From Salipiger abyssi (GTDB taxonomy: Bacteria; Pseudomonadota; Alphaproteobacteria; Rhodobacterales; Rhodobacteraceae): 64,000 nucleotides of DNA. Position numbers and translations under genes: made by a program. The notes beneath the pieces were generated by a model, which saw only the letters and a list, made by a program, of their open reading frames with translations, was not told the origin of the DNA and made no database searches. The stretch's first letter is position 1, and each line of letters opens with the position of its first letter. The stretch lies in NCBI RefSeq assembly GCF_017311415.1, contig NZ_JAEKIS010000009.1, positions 124,001 to 188,000 of the forward strand, written 5' to 3'. Shown in pieces: positions 38,969 to 46,467 of the stretch.

Positions 38969-39397
38969 ATGATCCAGTATTCCCTCAAATGCGCGCAGGA
39001 TCACCACTTCGACAGCTGGTTCCAGTCCGCGAGCGCCTTCGACAAGCTGCATGCCGCCGGCATGGTGACCTGCGCCGTCTGCGGCTCCTCCGAGGTCGAG
39101 AAAGAGTTGATGGCGCCCCGCGTGAATGCCGGCGCCGAGAAACCCGCTGACACCGCGCCGCTCTCCGCCCCCGCCTCGCCCGCCGAACAGGCGCTGCGCG
39201 AGCTGCGCGCGGAGATCGAGAAGACCTCCGATTATGTTGGGCGCGATTTCGCCCGTGAGGCCCGCGCCATGCATGAGGGCGACCAGCCCAAACGCGCGAT
39301 CTGGGGCGAGGCGCGCGGCGACGAGGCGCGCAAGCTGGTCGAAGACGGCATTCCCGTCGCGCCCCTTCCCTTCCGTCCCTCCAGAAAGAGCAACTGA
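38969..39397 (+). CDS. DUF1178 family protein
   Basis: 142 residues. MIQYSLKCAQDHHFDSWFQS with a CAVCGSSEVEK motif is the standard DUF1178 N-terminus: one Cys plus a CxxC, likely zinc-binding. The C-terminus (YVGRDFAREARAMHEGD, RKLVEDGIPVAPLP) is also conserved. Function unknown. Its TGA overlaps the ATG of the SDR gene (TGATG). Confidence 0.92.
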   Translation: MIQYSLKCAQDHHFDSWFQSASAFDKLHAAGMVTCAVCGSSEVEKELMAPRVNAGAEKPADTAPLSAPASPAEQALRELRAEIEKTSDYVGRDFAREARAMHEGDQPKRAIWGEARGDEARKLVEDGIPVAPLPFRPSRKSN

Positions 39398-40041
39398 TGC
39401 GCATCCTGATCACCGGCGCCAATCGCGGCATCGGCGCCGCGCTCGACAGCGCGCTCGGCGCCCGCGGCCACACCGTCATCGGCACCGCCCGCGGCCACCC
39501 GGAATATCAGGAGCTCGACGTCACCAGCCCCGCCTCCGTCGCGGCGCTGGCCGAACGGCTCGAAGGCCAACCGCTGGACGCACTGATCTGCAATGCCGGC
39601 GTCTATCTCGACAAGGGGCACAACCTGGCCGACGGTTTCCCGGCGAAGATGTGGGCCGATGAATTCGCGGTGAACGTCACCGGCGTATTCCTCACAGTGC
39701 AGGCGCTGCTGCCGCATCTCCAACAGGCCGAGGCGCCCCGGATCATGATCATCTCCTCGAATATGGGCTCGGACGCCCGCGCCCCCGGCGGCAGCTATAT
39801 CTATCGCGCCTCCAAGGCCGCGGCGCTCAATCTCGGGCGCAACCTCGCGGTCGATCTGAAGCATCTCGGCATCGCGGTGGGCATCTATCACCCGGGCTGG
39901 GTGCAGACCGACATGGGCGGCAGCGCCGCCGCGATCACGCCCGATGCCTCCGCGAACGGACTTGCCGACCGGCTGGAGGCGCTGGGGCTCGGCAATACCG
40001 GCTGCTTCGAGGCCTATGATGGCGAGCCGCTGGCCTTCTGA
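39397..40041 (+). CDS. SDR family oxidoreductase
   Basis: 214 residues. NAD(P) motif TGANRGIGAALDSAL, then CNAGVY and the active-site Ser/Tyr/Lys set (IISSNMGS, YIYRASKAAALNLGR). The short form resembles C-factor-like SDRs. The substrate is unknown. It overlaps DUF1178 upstream and the NTF2-like gene downstream, so a three-gene operon is likely. Confidence 0.9.
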   Translation: MRILITGANRGIGAALDSALGARGHTVIGTARGHPEYQELDVTSPASVAALAERLEGQPLDALICNAGVYLDKGHNLADGFPAKMWADEFAVNVTGVFLTVQALLPHLQQAEAPRIMIISSNMGSDARAPGGSYIYRASKAAALNLGRNLAVDLKHLGIAVGIYHPGWVQTDMGGSAAAITPDASANGLADRLEALGLGNTGCFEAYDGEPLAF

Positions 40042-40477
40042 GCCCGAAGAGTTCCCCGCCGCCTTCGCCCGCGCCTGGGCGACACGCGAGGGCGCCGAGA
40101 TCGCCGCGCTTTTCACCGAGGACGCGGAGTTCGTGAATGTCACCGGGCTCTGGTGGACCGGACGCAAGCGCATCGCCGCCCCGCATGATTACGCGCTCAA
40201 GAGCTTCTTCGCCGAAACCGAACTGAGACCGGGCCGCATCGCGGTGCGACGGCTGGGTGCGGATGTCGCGGTGGTGCGCTGCCGCTTCACCTTGACCGGC
40301 CAGCGCCTGCCCGAGGGCGGCATCGCCGGGCCGCGCCAGACCATCCTGCTCTTCGTGCTGCAAGACCGCCCCGAGGGCTGGCGTGCGGTGGCGGCACAGA
40401 ACACCGATGTGGTGCCCGGCATGGAAACCCATGTGAATGACGGCACGCTTCGTCCCGCCGACTACCGCCAAGACTAA
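40019..40477 (+). CDS. SgcJ/EcaC-type NTF2-fold protein
   Basis: 152 residues. The start is at one of two adjacent ATGs (40016/40019) inside the SDR gene end. AFARAWATREGAEIAALFTEDAEFVNVTGLWWTG and VAAQNTDVVPGM fit the SgcJ/DUF4440 family, small cone-shaped folds that bind a ligand in a pocket. The catalytic role is undefined. Overlap of ~23 bp indicates translational coupling with the SDR. Confidence 0.82.
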   Translation: MASRWPSEPEEFPAAFARAWATREGAEIAALFTEDAEFVNVTGLWWTGRKRIAAPHDYALKSFFAETELRPGRIAVRRLGADVAVVRCRFTLTGQRLPEGGIAGPRQTILLFVLQDRPEGWRAVAAQNTDVVPGMETHVNDGTLRPADYRQD

Positions 40478-40645
40478 GCCGCGGCCGCCAGATCTCGGCA
40501 CATGCCGTTTTCGCCTGCGCAGACAGCAGCTTAGCCTCCCGCGCGACACGCATTTTTTTCACAAGAGCGCATTCCCGCCATCTCCTCTTTACGCCGCGCG
40601 TGAACGCGCTACCGTCGGCGCGAACCAGTTTCGGAGGATATACAC

Positions 40646-41347
40646 ATGAAGATCATCTGGCTCGGCCACGGCTCTTTCCGCATCGAAATCGAGGATCAGG
40701 TGCTGCTGATCGACCCCTGGCTCAGCGGCAACCCGTTGCTGCCCGACGAGCGTGCCGACGAGGCCACTGCCGGCGCGACGCAGATCCTTATCACCCATGG
40801 CCATTTCGACCACACCCAGGATATCGTCGCGGTCTCGCAAAAGACCGGCCTGCCGGTCTCGGGGATCTTCGAACTGGTCGGCCTGCTGGAAGCCCAGGGC
40901 GCGACCGCCGGCCACGCTTTCAACAAGGGCGGCACGGTGCAGTTCGGCAATGTCTCGGTGAGCATGGTGCCCGCCTCGCATTCCTCCTCGATGCAGATCG
41001 ACGACAAGCCGGTCTATACCGGCATGGAAACCGGCTTCATCATCAAGGGCGAGGGCCGCACGATCTATTTCTCGGGCGACACCACCATCATGTCCGACAT
41101 GGCGTGGATCGGCGAGTATTACAAACCCGATATCGGCATGCTTAGCGCCGGCGGCTATTACACCATGGACATGGACATGGCGGCCTGGGCCGCGTCGAAA
41201 TATTTCGACTTCAAGACCGTGATCCCGATGCATTACCGCACCTTCCCGGCACTGGCGCAATCGGCGGAGAAACTGGCCGCCGGCCTGCCCGGCGTACGGG
41301 TGATCGAACCCGAGGTGCTGGAGCCGATCACCCCCGATCCGGTCTGA
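40646..41347 (+). CDS. metallo-beta-lactamase-fold hydrolase (UlaG/UPF0173-like)
   Basis: 233 residues. The MBL metal motif is ILITHGHFDHTQD, with further ligands in VPASHSSSM and YFSGDTTIMSDM and a His in IPMHYRTFP. The N-terminus MKIIWLGHGSFRIE is the UPF0173 signature. RBS GGAGG precedes the ATG. It probably hydrolyses a phosphodiester or lactone; the substrate is unknown. Confidence 0.92.
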   Translation: MKIIWLGHGSFRIEIEDQVLLIDPWLSGNPLLPDERADEATAGATQILITHGHFDHTQDIVAVSQKTGLPVSGIFELVGLLEAQGATAGHAFNKGGTVQFGNVSVSMVPASHSSSMQIDDKPVYTGMETGFIIKGEGRTIYFSGDTTIMSDMAWIGEYYKPDIGMLSAGGYYTMDMDMAAWAASKYFDFKTVIPMHYRTFPALAQSAEKLAAGLPGVRVIEPEVLEPITPDPV

Positions 41348-41409
41348 TCCGCGCTTTCGGACGCGCCCCCCACCGCCTATAGTGCCCCGAAAACAAGCGG
41401 GGCACGGGC

Positions 41410-42411
41410 ATGGCGGGGCAGACAGAGACGCAGCCGTTCAATGTGATGATCGTCGGCCAGGGCGGGCGGCTGCAATACGAGGCCATCCTCTTTGCCCTCT
41501 CCCTGGCCGCCACGACACGCAGCGACGGCATTCGGCTCTATGTGGCCGAACCGCAGCCCGGCCCGCTCTGGCCCGACGATCCGCGCATCACCGATCCCGA
41601 GGCGCGCGCCCTGCTCGACGCGCATGGCGCGCGTCTTCTGCCCTTCGAGAGCCGGCATTTCGGTGCCCGATATCCCTATGGCAACAAGATCGAAGCGCTG
41701 CTCGCCCTGCCCGAGGGCGAGCCCTTCGTGTTCTTCGATACCGACACGCTGGTGCTCGACGATCTGGGGAAGGTGCCCTTCGATTTCTCCCGCCCCACCG
41801 CCTCAATGAAGCGCGAGGGTACCTGGCCGCAGATCGAGCTTTACGGGCCGGGCTACAGCGAGACCTGGAAGGCGCTCTACGACCGCTTCGGGCTCGATTT
41901 CGAAAGCTCTCTGGATACGCGCTGGCCCGACGAATACTGGCAGCGCTATCTCTATTTCAACGCCGGGTTCTTTTTCTACGAATGCCCGCGCCGCTTCGGG
42001 CAGCGCTTTCTCGACTACGCGCTGTCGATCCGCGACGACCCGCCGCCCGAGCTGATCTGCCAGAGCCTCGATCCCTGGCTCGACCAGATCGCCCTGCCGC
42101 TGGTAATCCACAGTTTCGGCGGCGGGCGCGGCACCCTGCCCGAGGGGCTGCTCGACGGGTCGGTGACCTGCCATTACCGCACCCTGCCGCTGCTCTACGC
42201 CCGCGAGCCCGACGCGGTGGTGACTTTTCTCGAAGAGATCGCGGCGCCCAACAAGATCAAGAAAGTGCTCAAGCAATACGAGCCGATCAAGCGCATGGTC
42301 TATCAGGGGCGCGGCCAGAAGGCGCGGGCGCTCTTCGACCGCGACGACCTGCCCCGACGCGAACAGGCGATCCGCAACAAGCTCAAGCGCGAAGGCTTCT
42401 GGATGCGCTAG
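41410..42411 (+). CDS. nucleotide-diphospho-sugar transferase-like protein
   Basis: 333 residues. VMIVGQGGRLQYEAILFALSLA and the DxD-type FVFFDTDTLVLDDLGK (residues ~110-125) indicate a GT-A fold. RYLYFNAGFFFYECP and the terminal basic region (IKKVLKQYEPIKRMVYQG) resemble uncharacterised Rhodobacteraceae proteins. No membrane helices. Donor and acceptor sugars cannot be named. It stands between the MBL-fold and BNR genes on the same strand. Confidence 0.7.
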   Translation: MAGQTETQPFNVMIVGQGGRLQYEAILFALSLAATTRSDGIRLYVAEPQPGPLWPDDPRITDPEARALLDAHGARLLPFESRHFGARYPYGNKIEALLALPEGEPFVFFDTDTLVLDDLGKVPFDFSRPTASMKREGTWPQIELYGPGYSETWKALYDRFGLDFESSLDTRWPDEYWQRYLYFNAGFFFYECPRRFGQRFLDYALSIRDDPPPELICQSLDPWLDQIALPLVIHSFGGGRGTLPEGLLDGSVTCHYRTLPLLYAREPDAVVTFLEEIAAPNKIKKVLKQYEPIKRMVYQGRGQKARALFDRDDLPRREQAIRNKLKREGFWMR

Positions 42412-42494
42412 GCGCCGGTTCGCTCCGACACGAAAATGCGCTTTGGAACGCACTATCCGCATGAGACACTGCCGCGGGGACAAGGGAGGCGCAG

Positions 42495-43655
42495 ATGTCC
42501 GGTTTTACAACCCTTCTCGTGGGCACCACCAAGGGTGCCTTTCTTCTCTCCGGCACGAATCGTGCGGCGTGGACAGTTACAGGCCCGTTCTGCGGCGGCT
42601 GGCCGATCAATCACATGACGAGCGACCCCGAGACCGGGCGGCTCTGGGCGGCGGGCGGCAACGATTGGGTCGGCGCCGGCGTCTGGCGCAGCCAGAACGG
42701 CCGCGACTGGACGTTAGCCAAACTCTCGGACGGACAGATCGACGCGTGGGTGCGCAACGACCCGTCCATGGCCGAGATGTTCGGCATGGAGCCGCAGCCC
42801 CCCGCCCCCTTCACCGGCAAGGCCGATGCGCTCTGGTCGATACGGCACACGCCAAAAGCGATCTATGCCGGCGCGAAACCAGCCCGGCTCTTTCGCAGCA
42901 GCGATGGCGGCGAAAGCTGGGACGAGGTGAGCGGGTTGACCGATCACCCATCGTCCGACAGCTGGCAGCCCGGCGCGGTGGGGCTGACGCTGCACACCAT
43001 CGTGACCGTGCCCGAGGCGCCGGAAAAGCTCTGGGTCGGGATCTCGGCGGCAGGCGTCTTTGCCAGCGAGGATGGCGGCGAGACATGGGAGCGGCGCAAC
43101 CGCCGCTCGAATGCCCCCGCCACGCCCTGCAATCACCCGGCGGCGGGCGACGGGGTCGAGACCGGGCATTGCGTCCACAACATGCAGCGCGCGCCGGGCG
43201 GCGCGGGTGATCTGCTTTACCAGCAGAATCACCACGGCGTGTACCGCTCGCAGGACGGCGGGCGCAGCTGGGACGACATCACCGAGGGGCTGCCCTCAAC
43301 CTTCGGATTTCCCATCGCGGTGCATCCGCGCGACCCTCAGACGCTCTGGACCCTGCCACTGAATGGCGACATGGCGGGGCGCTTTCCCCCGGATGCGCAG
43401 GCCGCCGTCTGGCGCTCGCGCGATGGTGGCGAGAGTTGGCAGGACTGCCGCTCCGGGCTGCCGCAAGAGGGCTGCTATTTCACCGTGCTGCGGCAGGCCA
43501 TGACCACCGACACCGGCAGCCCGGCGGGGGTCTATTTCGGCACCAATTCCGGCTCGATCTTTGCCAGCACAGACGAGGGCGACAACTGGGAGGAAATTGC
43601 CCGCCACCTGCCCACGGTGCTCTGCGTCGAAGTGATGGAGCGGGCACCGGGCTGA
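42495..43655 (+). CDS. BNR/sialidase-like beta-propeller protein
   Basis: 386 residues. Asp-box-type repeats recur: RSSDGGESWDEV, ASEDGGETWERR, RSQDGGRSWDDI, RSRDGGESWQDC, ASTDEGDNWEEI. The fold is thus a six-bladed propeller of the exo-alpha-sialidase/YCF48 type. No signal peptide is seen, so it is cytoplasmic. Sialidase catalytic residues are not apparent; family members are also described as 'glycosyl hydrolase-like' with unknown function. Confidence 0.85.
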   Translation: MSGFTTLLVGTTKGAFLLSGTNRAAWTVTGPFCGGWPINHMTSDPETGRLWAAGGNDWVGAGVWRSQNGRDWTLAKLSDGQIDAWVRNDPSMAEMFGMEPQPPAPFTGKADALWSIRHTPKAIYAGAKPARLFRSSDGGESWDEVSGLTDHPSSDSWQPGAVGLTLHTIVTVPEAPEKLWVGISAAGVFASEDGGETWERRNRRSNAPATPCNHPAAGDGVETGHCVHNMQRAPGGAGDLLYQQNHHGVYRSQDGGRSWDDITEGLPSTFGFPIAVHPRDPQTLWTLPLNGDMAGRFPPDAQAAVWRSRDGGESWQDCRSGLPQEGCYFTVLRQAMTTDTGSPAGVYFGTNSGSIFASTDEGDNWEEIARHLPTVLCVEVMERAPG

Positions 43656-43729
43656 GCGCACACGCTCTGTTGTGAGCCACCGCGCAATCGCTTATCCCTG
43701 AAGGCAATCGCAGGAACAGGGAGGTTTCC

Positions 43730-45007
43730 ATGACACACGGCTTCGACACGCTGCAAATCCACGCCGGCGCCCGGCCCGATCCGGCCACCGGCGCCCGGCA
43801 GACGCCGATCTACCAGACCACGGCCTATGTGTTTCGCGACGCCGATCACGCCGCCGCGCTCTTCAACCTTCAGGAAGTGGGCTATATCTACTCCCGCCTG
43901 ACCAACCCCACCGTCGCCGCGCTGCAAGAGCGCGTCGCGACGCTGGAGGGCGGCGCCGGTGCGATCTGCTGCTCTTCTGGCCACGCGGCGCAGATCCTCG
44001 CGCTCTTCCCGCTGATGGCTCCCGGGCGCAATATCGTCGCCTCCACACGGCTTTATGGCGGCACGATCACCCAGTTCAGCCAGACCATCAAACGCTTTGG
44101 CTGGTCCTGCACCTTTGTCGATTTCGACGATCTCGACGCGGTCGAGGCGGCGATTGACGACGACACCCGCGCGGTGTTCTGCGAGAGCATCGCCAACCCG
44201 GGCGGCTATGTCACCGATCTCGACGCCATCGCGGCGATCTCCGACAAGGCCGGCATTCCGCTCATCGTCGACAACACCTCGGCCACGCCTTACCTCTGCA
44301 AACCCATCGAGCACGGCGCCACGCTGGTGGTGCATTCTCTGACCAAATACATGACCGGCAACGGCACTGTCACCGGCGGCTGCGTGGTGGATTCTGGCAA
44401 GTTCGACTGGTCGGCCTCCGACAAGTTCCCCTCGCTCTCGGCGCCGGAGCCGGCCTATCACGGGCTGAAATTCCACGAGACGTTCGGCTCGCTGGCCTTC
44501 ACCTTCCACGGCATCGCCATCGGCCTGCGCGATCTCGGCATGACGATGAACCCGCAGGGCGCGCATTACACGCTGATGGGCATCGAGACGCTGAGCCTGC
44601 GCATGCAGAAACATGTGGAGAACGCCACCCGCGTCGCCTCCTGGCTGGAAAACCACCCGGCGGTGGAGCAGGTCACCTATGCCGGCCTGCCCTCCTCGCC
44701 CTATAACGACCGGGTGGCCAAGATCTGCCCCAACGGCGCGGGCGGGCTGTTCACCGTGGCGCTCAAGGGCGGCTATGAGGCCTGCACGAAATTCGTCGGC
44801 GCTCTGGAGATCTTCAGCCATGTGGCCAATCTCGGCGATGCGCGCAGCCTGGTGATCCACTCCGCCTCGACCACCCACCGCCAGCTCTCCGAAGAGCAGC
44901 AGATCGCGGCGGGCGCGGCGCCCAACGTGGTGCGGATCTCCATCGGGATCGAAGACCCCGAAGATCTCATCGCGGATCTGGATCAGGCGCTGACCAAGGC
45001 CGGCTGA
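43730..45007 (+). CDS. metY: O-acetylhomoserine aminocarboxypropyltransferase (MetY type)
   Basis: 425 residues. Cys/Met-metabolism PLP enzyme: YIYSRLTNPTVAALQERVA, SSGHAAQILALFPLM, the PLP Lys in VVHSLTKYMTGNG and C-terminal HSASTTHRQLSEEQ, typical of the long MetY subgroup that adds sulfide to O-acetylhomoserine. No SAM riboswitch is apparent in the 74-bp leader. A textbook terminator follows. Confidence 0.93.
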   Translation: MTHGFDTLQIHAGARPDPATGARQTPIYQTTAYVFRDADHAAALFNLQEVGYIYSRLTNPTVAALQERVATLEGGAGAICCSSGHAAQILALFPLMAPGRNIVASTRLYGGTITQFSQTIKRFGWSCTFVDFDDLDAVEAAIDDDTRAVFCESIANPGGYVTDLDAIAAISDKAGIPLIVDNTSATPYLCKPIEHGATLVVHSLTKYMTGNGTVTGGCVVDSGKFDWSASDKFPSLSAPEPAYHGLKFHETFGSLAFTFHGIAIGLRDLGMTMNPQGAHYTLMGIETLSLRMQKHVENATRVASWLENHPAVEQVTYAGLPSSPYNDRVAKICPNGAGGLFTVALKGGYEACTKFVGALEIFSHVANLGDARSLVIHSASTTHRQLSEEQQIAAGAAPNVVRISIGIEDPEDLIADLDQALTKAG

Positions 45008-45023
45008 GCCTTTGTCGGGAACC

Positions 45024-45056
45024 GGGCAGCCGCCGCATCAGGCGGCTGCCCTTTTT
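45024..45056 (+). terminator. intrinsic terminator of metY
   Basis: GGGCAGCCGCC / GGCGGCTGCCC, perfect 11-bp stem, 6-nt loop and TTTTT, 17 bp after the metY stop. Confidence 0.95.
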
Positions 45057-45071
45057 GCATGCACGAGCGGC

Positions 45072-45617
45072 TCAGACCCGCTCCAGCGGCAGATGCGGCG
45101 CCTCGGGCAGATGCACGGCGATCGCGTCGCCCGGGCGCACAAGCCCGCCGCGCGTCACCACCGCCATGATCCCCGCCCGGCGGATCAGCCTGCCATCCAC
45201 CCCGCGCGTCAGCACCTCCGAAAGCAGCCCGGGGCGAAAGCCCGAGATCTGCGCGCAGGGGTTGCGCAGACCGGTCACCTCGATTGCCGCCTCGCCGATC
45301 TCCAGCACCGTGCCGCGCGGCAGGCCCACAAGGTCTAGCCCGCGCGTCGCAATATTCTCGCCCAGATCGCCGGGTTGCAGATCGTAACCCTTTGCCGCCA
45401 GCTCTTCGAAGAGCTCGACCCCCAGCAGATGCACCTGGCGCAGATTTGGCTGGCTCGGATCCTGCGCCACGCGCGAGCGATGCTGCACCGTCACACCGCG
45501 ATGGGCATCGCCCTCCACCCCCTCGCCCGCGATCAGCCGGATCGCGTCGCAGACGGGCTTGCTGAAGCGATGCGCCGCATCCTTGGCGACGGCGACGACC
45601 TCCGCCACCGGCCTCAC
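45072..45617 (-). CDS. MOSC domain protein
   Basis: 181 residues with a GTG start that overlaps the SIMPL stop by 4 bp. MOSC features: EGVEGDAHRG, NLRQVHLLGVELFEEL, DLGENI and RNPCAQI with the conserved Cys. MOSC proteins handle molybdenum cofactor or pyridoxal-linked sulfur; the bacterial YiiM-like members detoxify N-hydroxylated bases. Exact activity unknown. Confidence 0.92.
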   Translation of the reverse strand: MRPVAEVVAVAKDAAHRFSKPVCDAIRLIAGEGVEGDAHRGVTVQHRSRVAQDPSQPNLRQVHLLGVELFEELAAKGYDLQPGDLGENIATRGLDLVGLPRGTVLEIGEAAIEVTGLRNPCAQISGFRPGLLSEVLTRGVDGRLIRRAGIMAVVTRGGLVRPGDAIAVHLPEAPHLPLERV

Positions 45618-46300
45618 TCGCCCAGAGCGAAGACCACGCTCACCCGCGCGTTCAGCACCGACTCGCCCGCCGCCACCGGCGCGGCAGAGACCCGCGCCAT
45701 CTCCATCATCGGCGCCGGCGCATAGCCGCCGCCCGCCTCCGAGATCGACAGCACCGGCCCGAGCGTCACCCCTGCGGCCTCGGCCAGCACCTGCGCGCGC
45801 GACATCGCATCCGCCACCGCGTCGCGGCGTGCCTCGTCCATCACCGGATCCGGCTCTTGCAGGCCAAAGGTCAGCCCCGACAGGCGGTTGGCGCCATCCT
45901 CGGTCACAGCGCCCAGCACCTCGCCGAGCTGGTCCAGATCGCGCACCCGCACGGTCAGCCGGTTGCTCGCCTCATAGCCCTCGATCTCGCGTCCGCGCCC
46001 CTGGCCGTAATCGTTCCAGACCGGTTGCAGGCCGATATCCGAGGTCTGACGGTCGCGCGGCGCGATCCCAAGCGTATCGAGCCGCGCGAGAATCGCCGCC
46101 GCGACCTGGTTGGCCTCCTCCATCGCGGCGCCGGGCTCTTCGTTCTGCGCGGTCACACCGAGCGTCACGGTGGCCATGTCGGGGACGGCGGCGGCCTGGC
46201 CTTCGCCTGTGACGGTCATCCGGGGGCTGTCGTCCTGGGCCAGCGCCACGGCGGGCGGCATCATCAGAACGCAGAGCGCGGCAATGGCAAAGCGACGCAT
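45614..46300 (-). CDS. SIMPL domain protein, periplasmic
   Basis: 228 residues. A signal peptide ends at ALAQ. The SIMPL fold shows in RMTVTGEGQAAAVPDMATVTLGV, YEASNRLTVRVRDLDQLGEV, DAVADAMSRAQVLAEAAGV and the C-terminal NARVSVVFAL. Related proteins (YggE-like) are linked to oxidative stress, but the mechanism is unknown. It is cotranscribed with MOSC and divergent from the GspL/PilP-like gene. Confidence 0.92.
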   Translation of the reverse strand: MRRFAIAALCVLMMPPAVALAQDDSPRMTVTGEGQAAAVPDMATVTLGVTAQNEEPGAAMEEANQVAAAILARLDTLGIAPRDRQTSDIGLQPVWNDYGQGRGREIEGYEASNRLTVRVRDLDQLGEVLGAVTEDGANRLSGLTFGLQEPDPVMDEARRDAVADAMSRAQVLAEAAGVTLGPVLSISEAGGGYAPAPMMEMARVSAAPVAAGESVLNARVSVVFALGE

Positions 46301-46467
46301 GGAATCCTCCTTTGATCATGCGGATCTATGCTCAACATCCTTCGCCGGCGCCCCGCCCGCAAGGGTTTGCGGCGAAAGCTTTCTTTCACTGAGCGGAGAG
46401 CTGCTGTAGAGTCGGTGACCACGCCTTGGGACTCCCCTAGGCCCACGAGCAGTGATAGAGACCGTGC

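Noticed and set aside
43656-43729. Possible SAM riboswitch ahead of metY
   Set aside because: The 74-bp leader is too short and shows none of the conserved SAM-II or SAM/SAH blocks.
45398-45420. GAGCTCTTCGAAGAGCTC palindrome
   Set aside because: It resembles the twin palindromes but is single, lacks CAA/TTG ends and lies in the MOSC coding frame (Leu-Phe-Glu-Glu-Leu codons).
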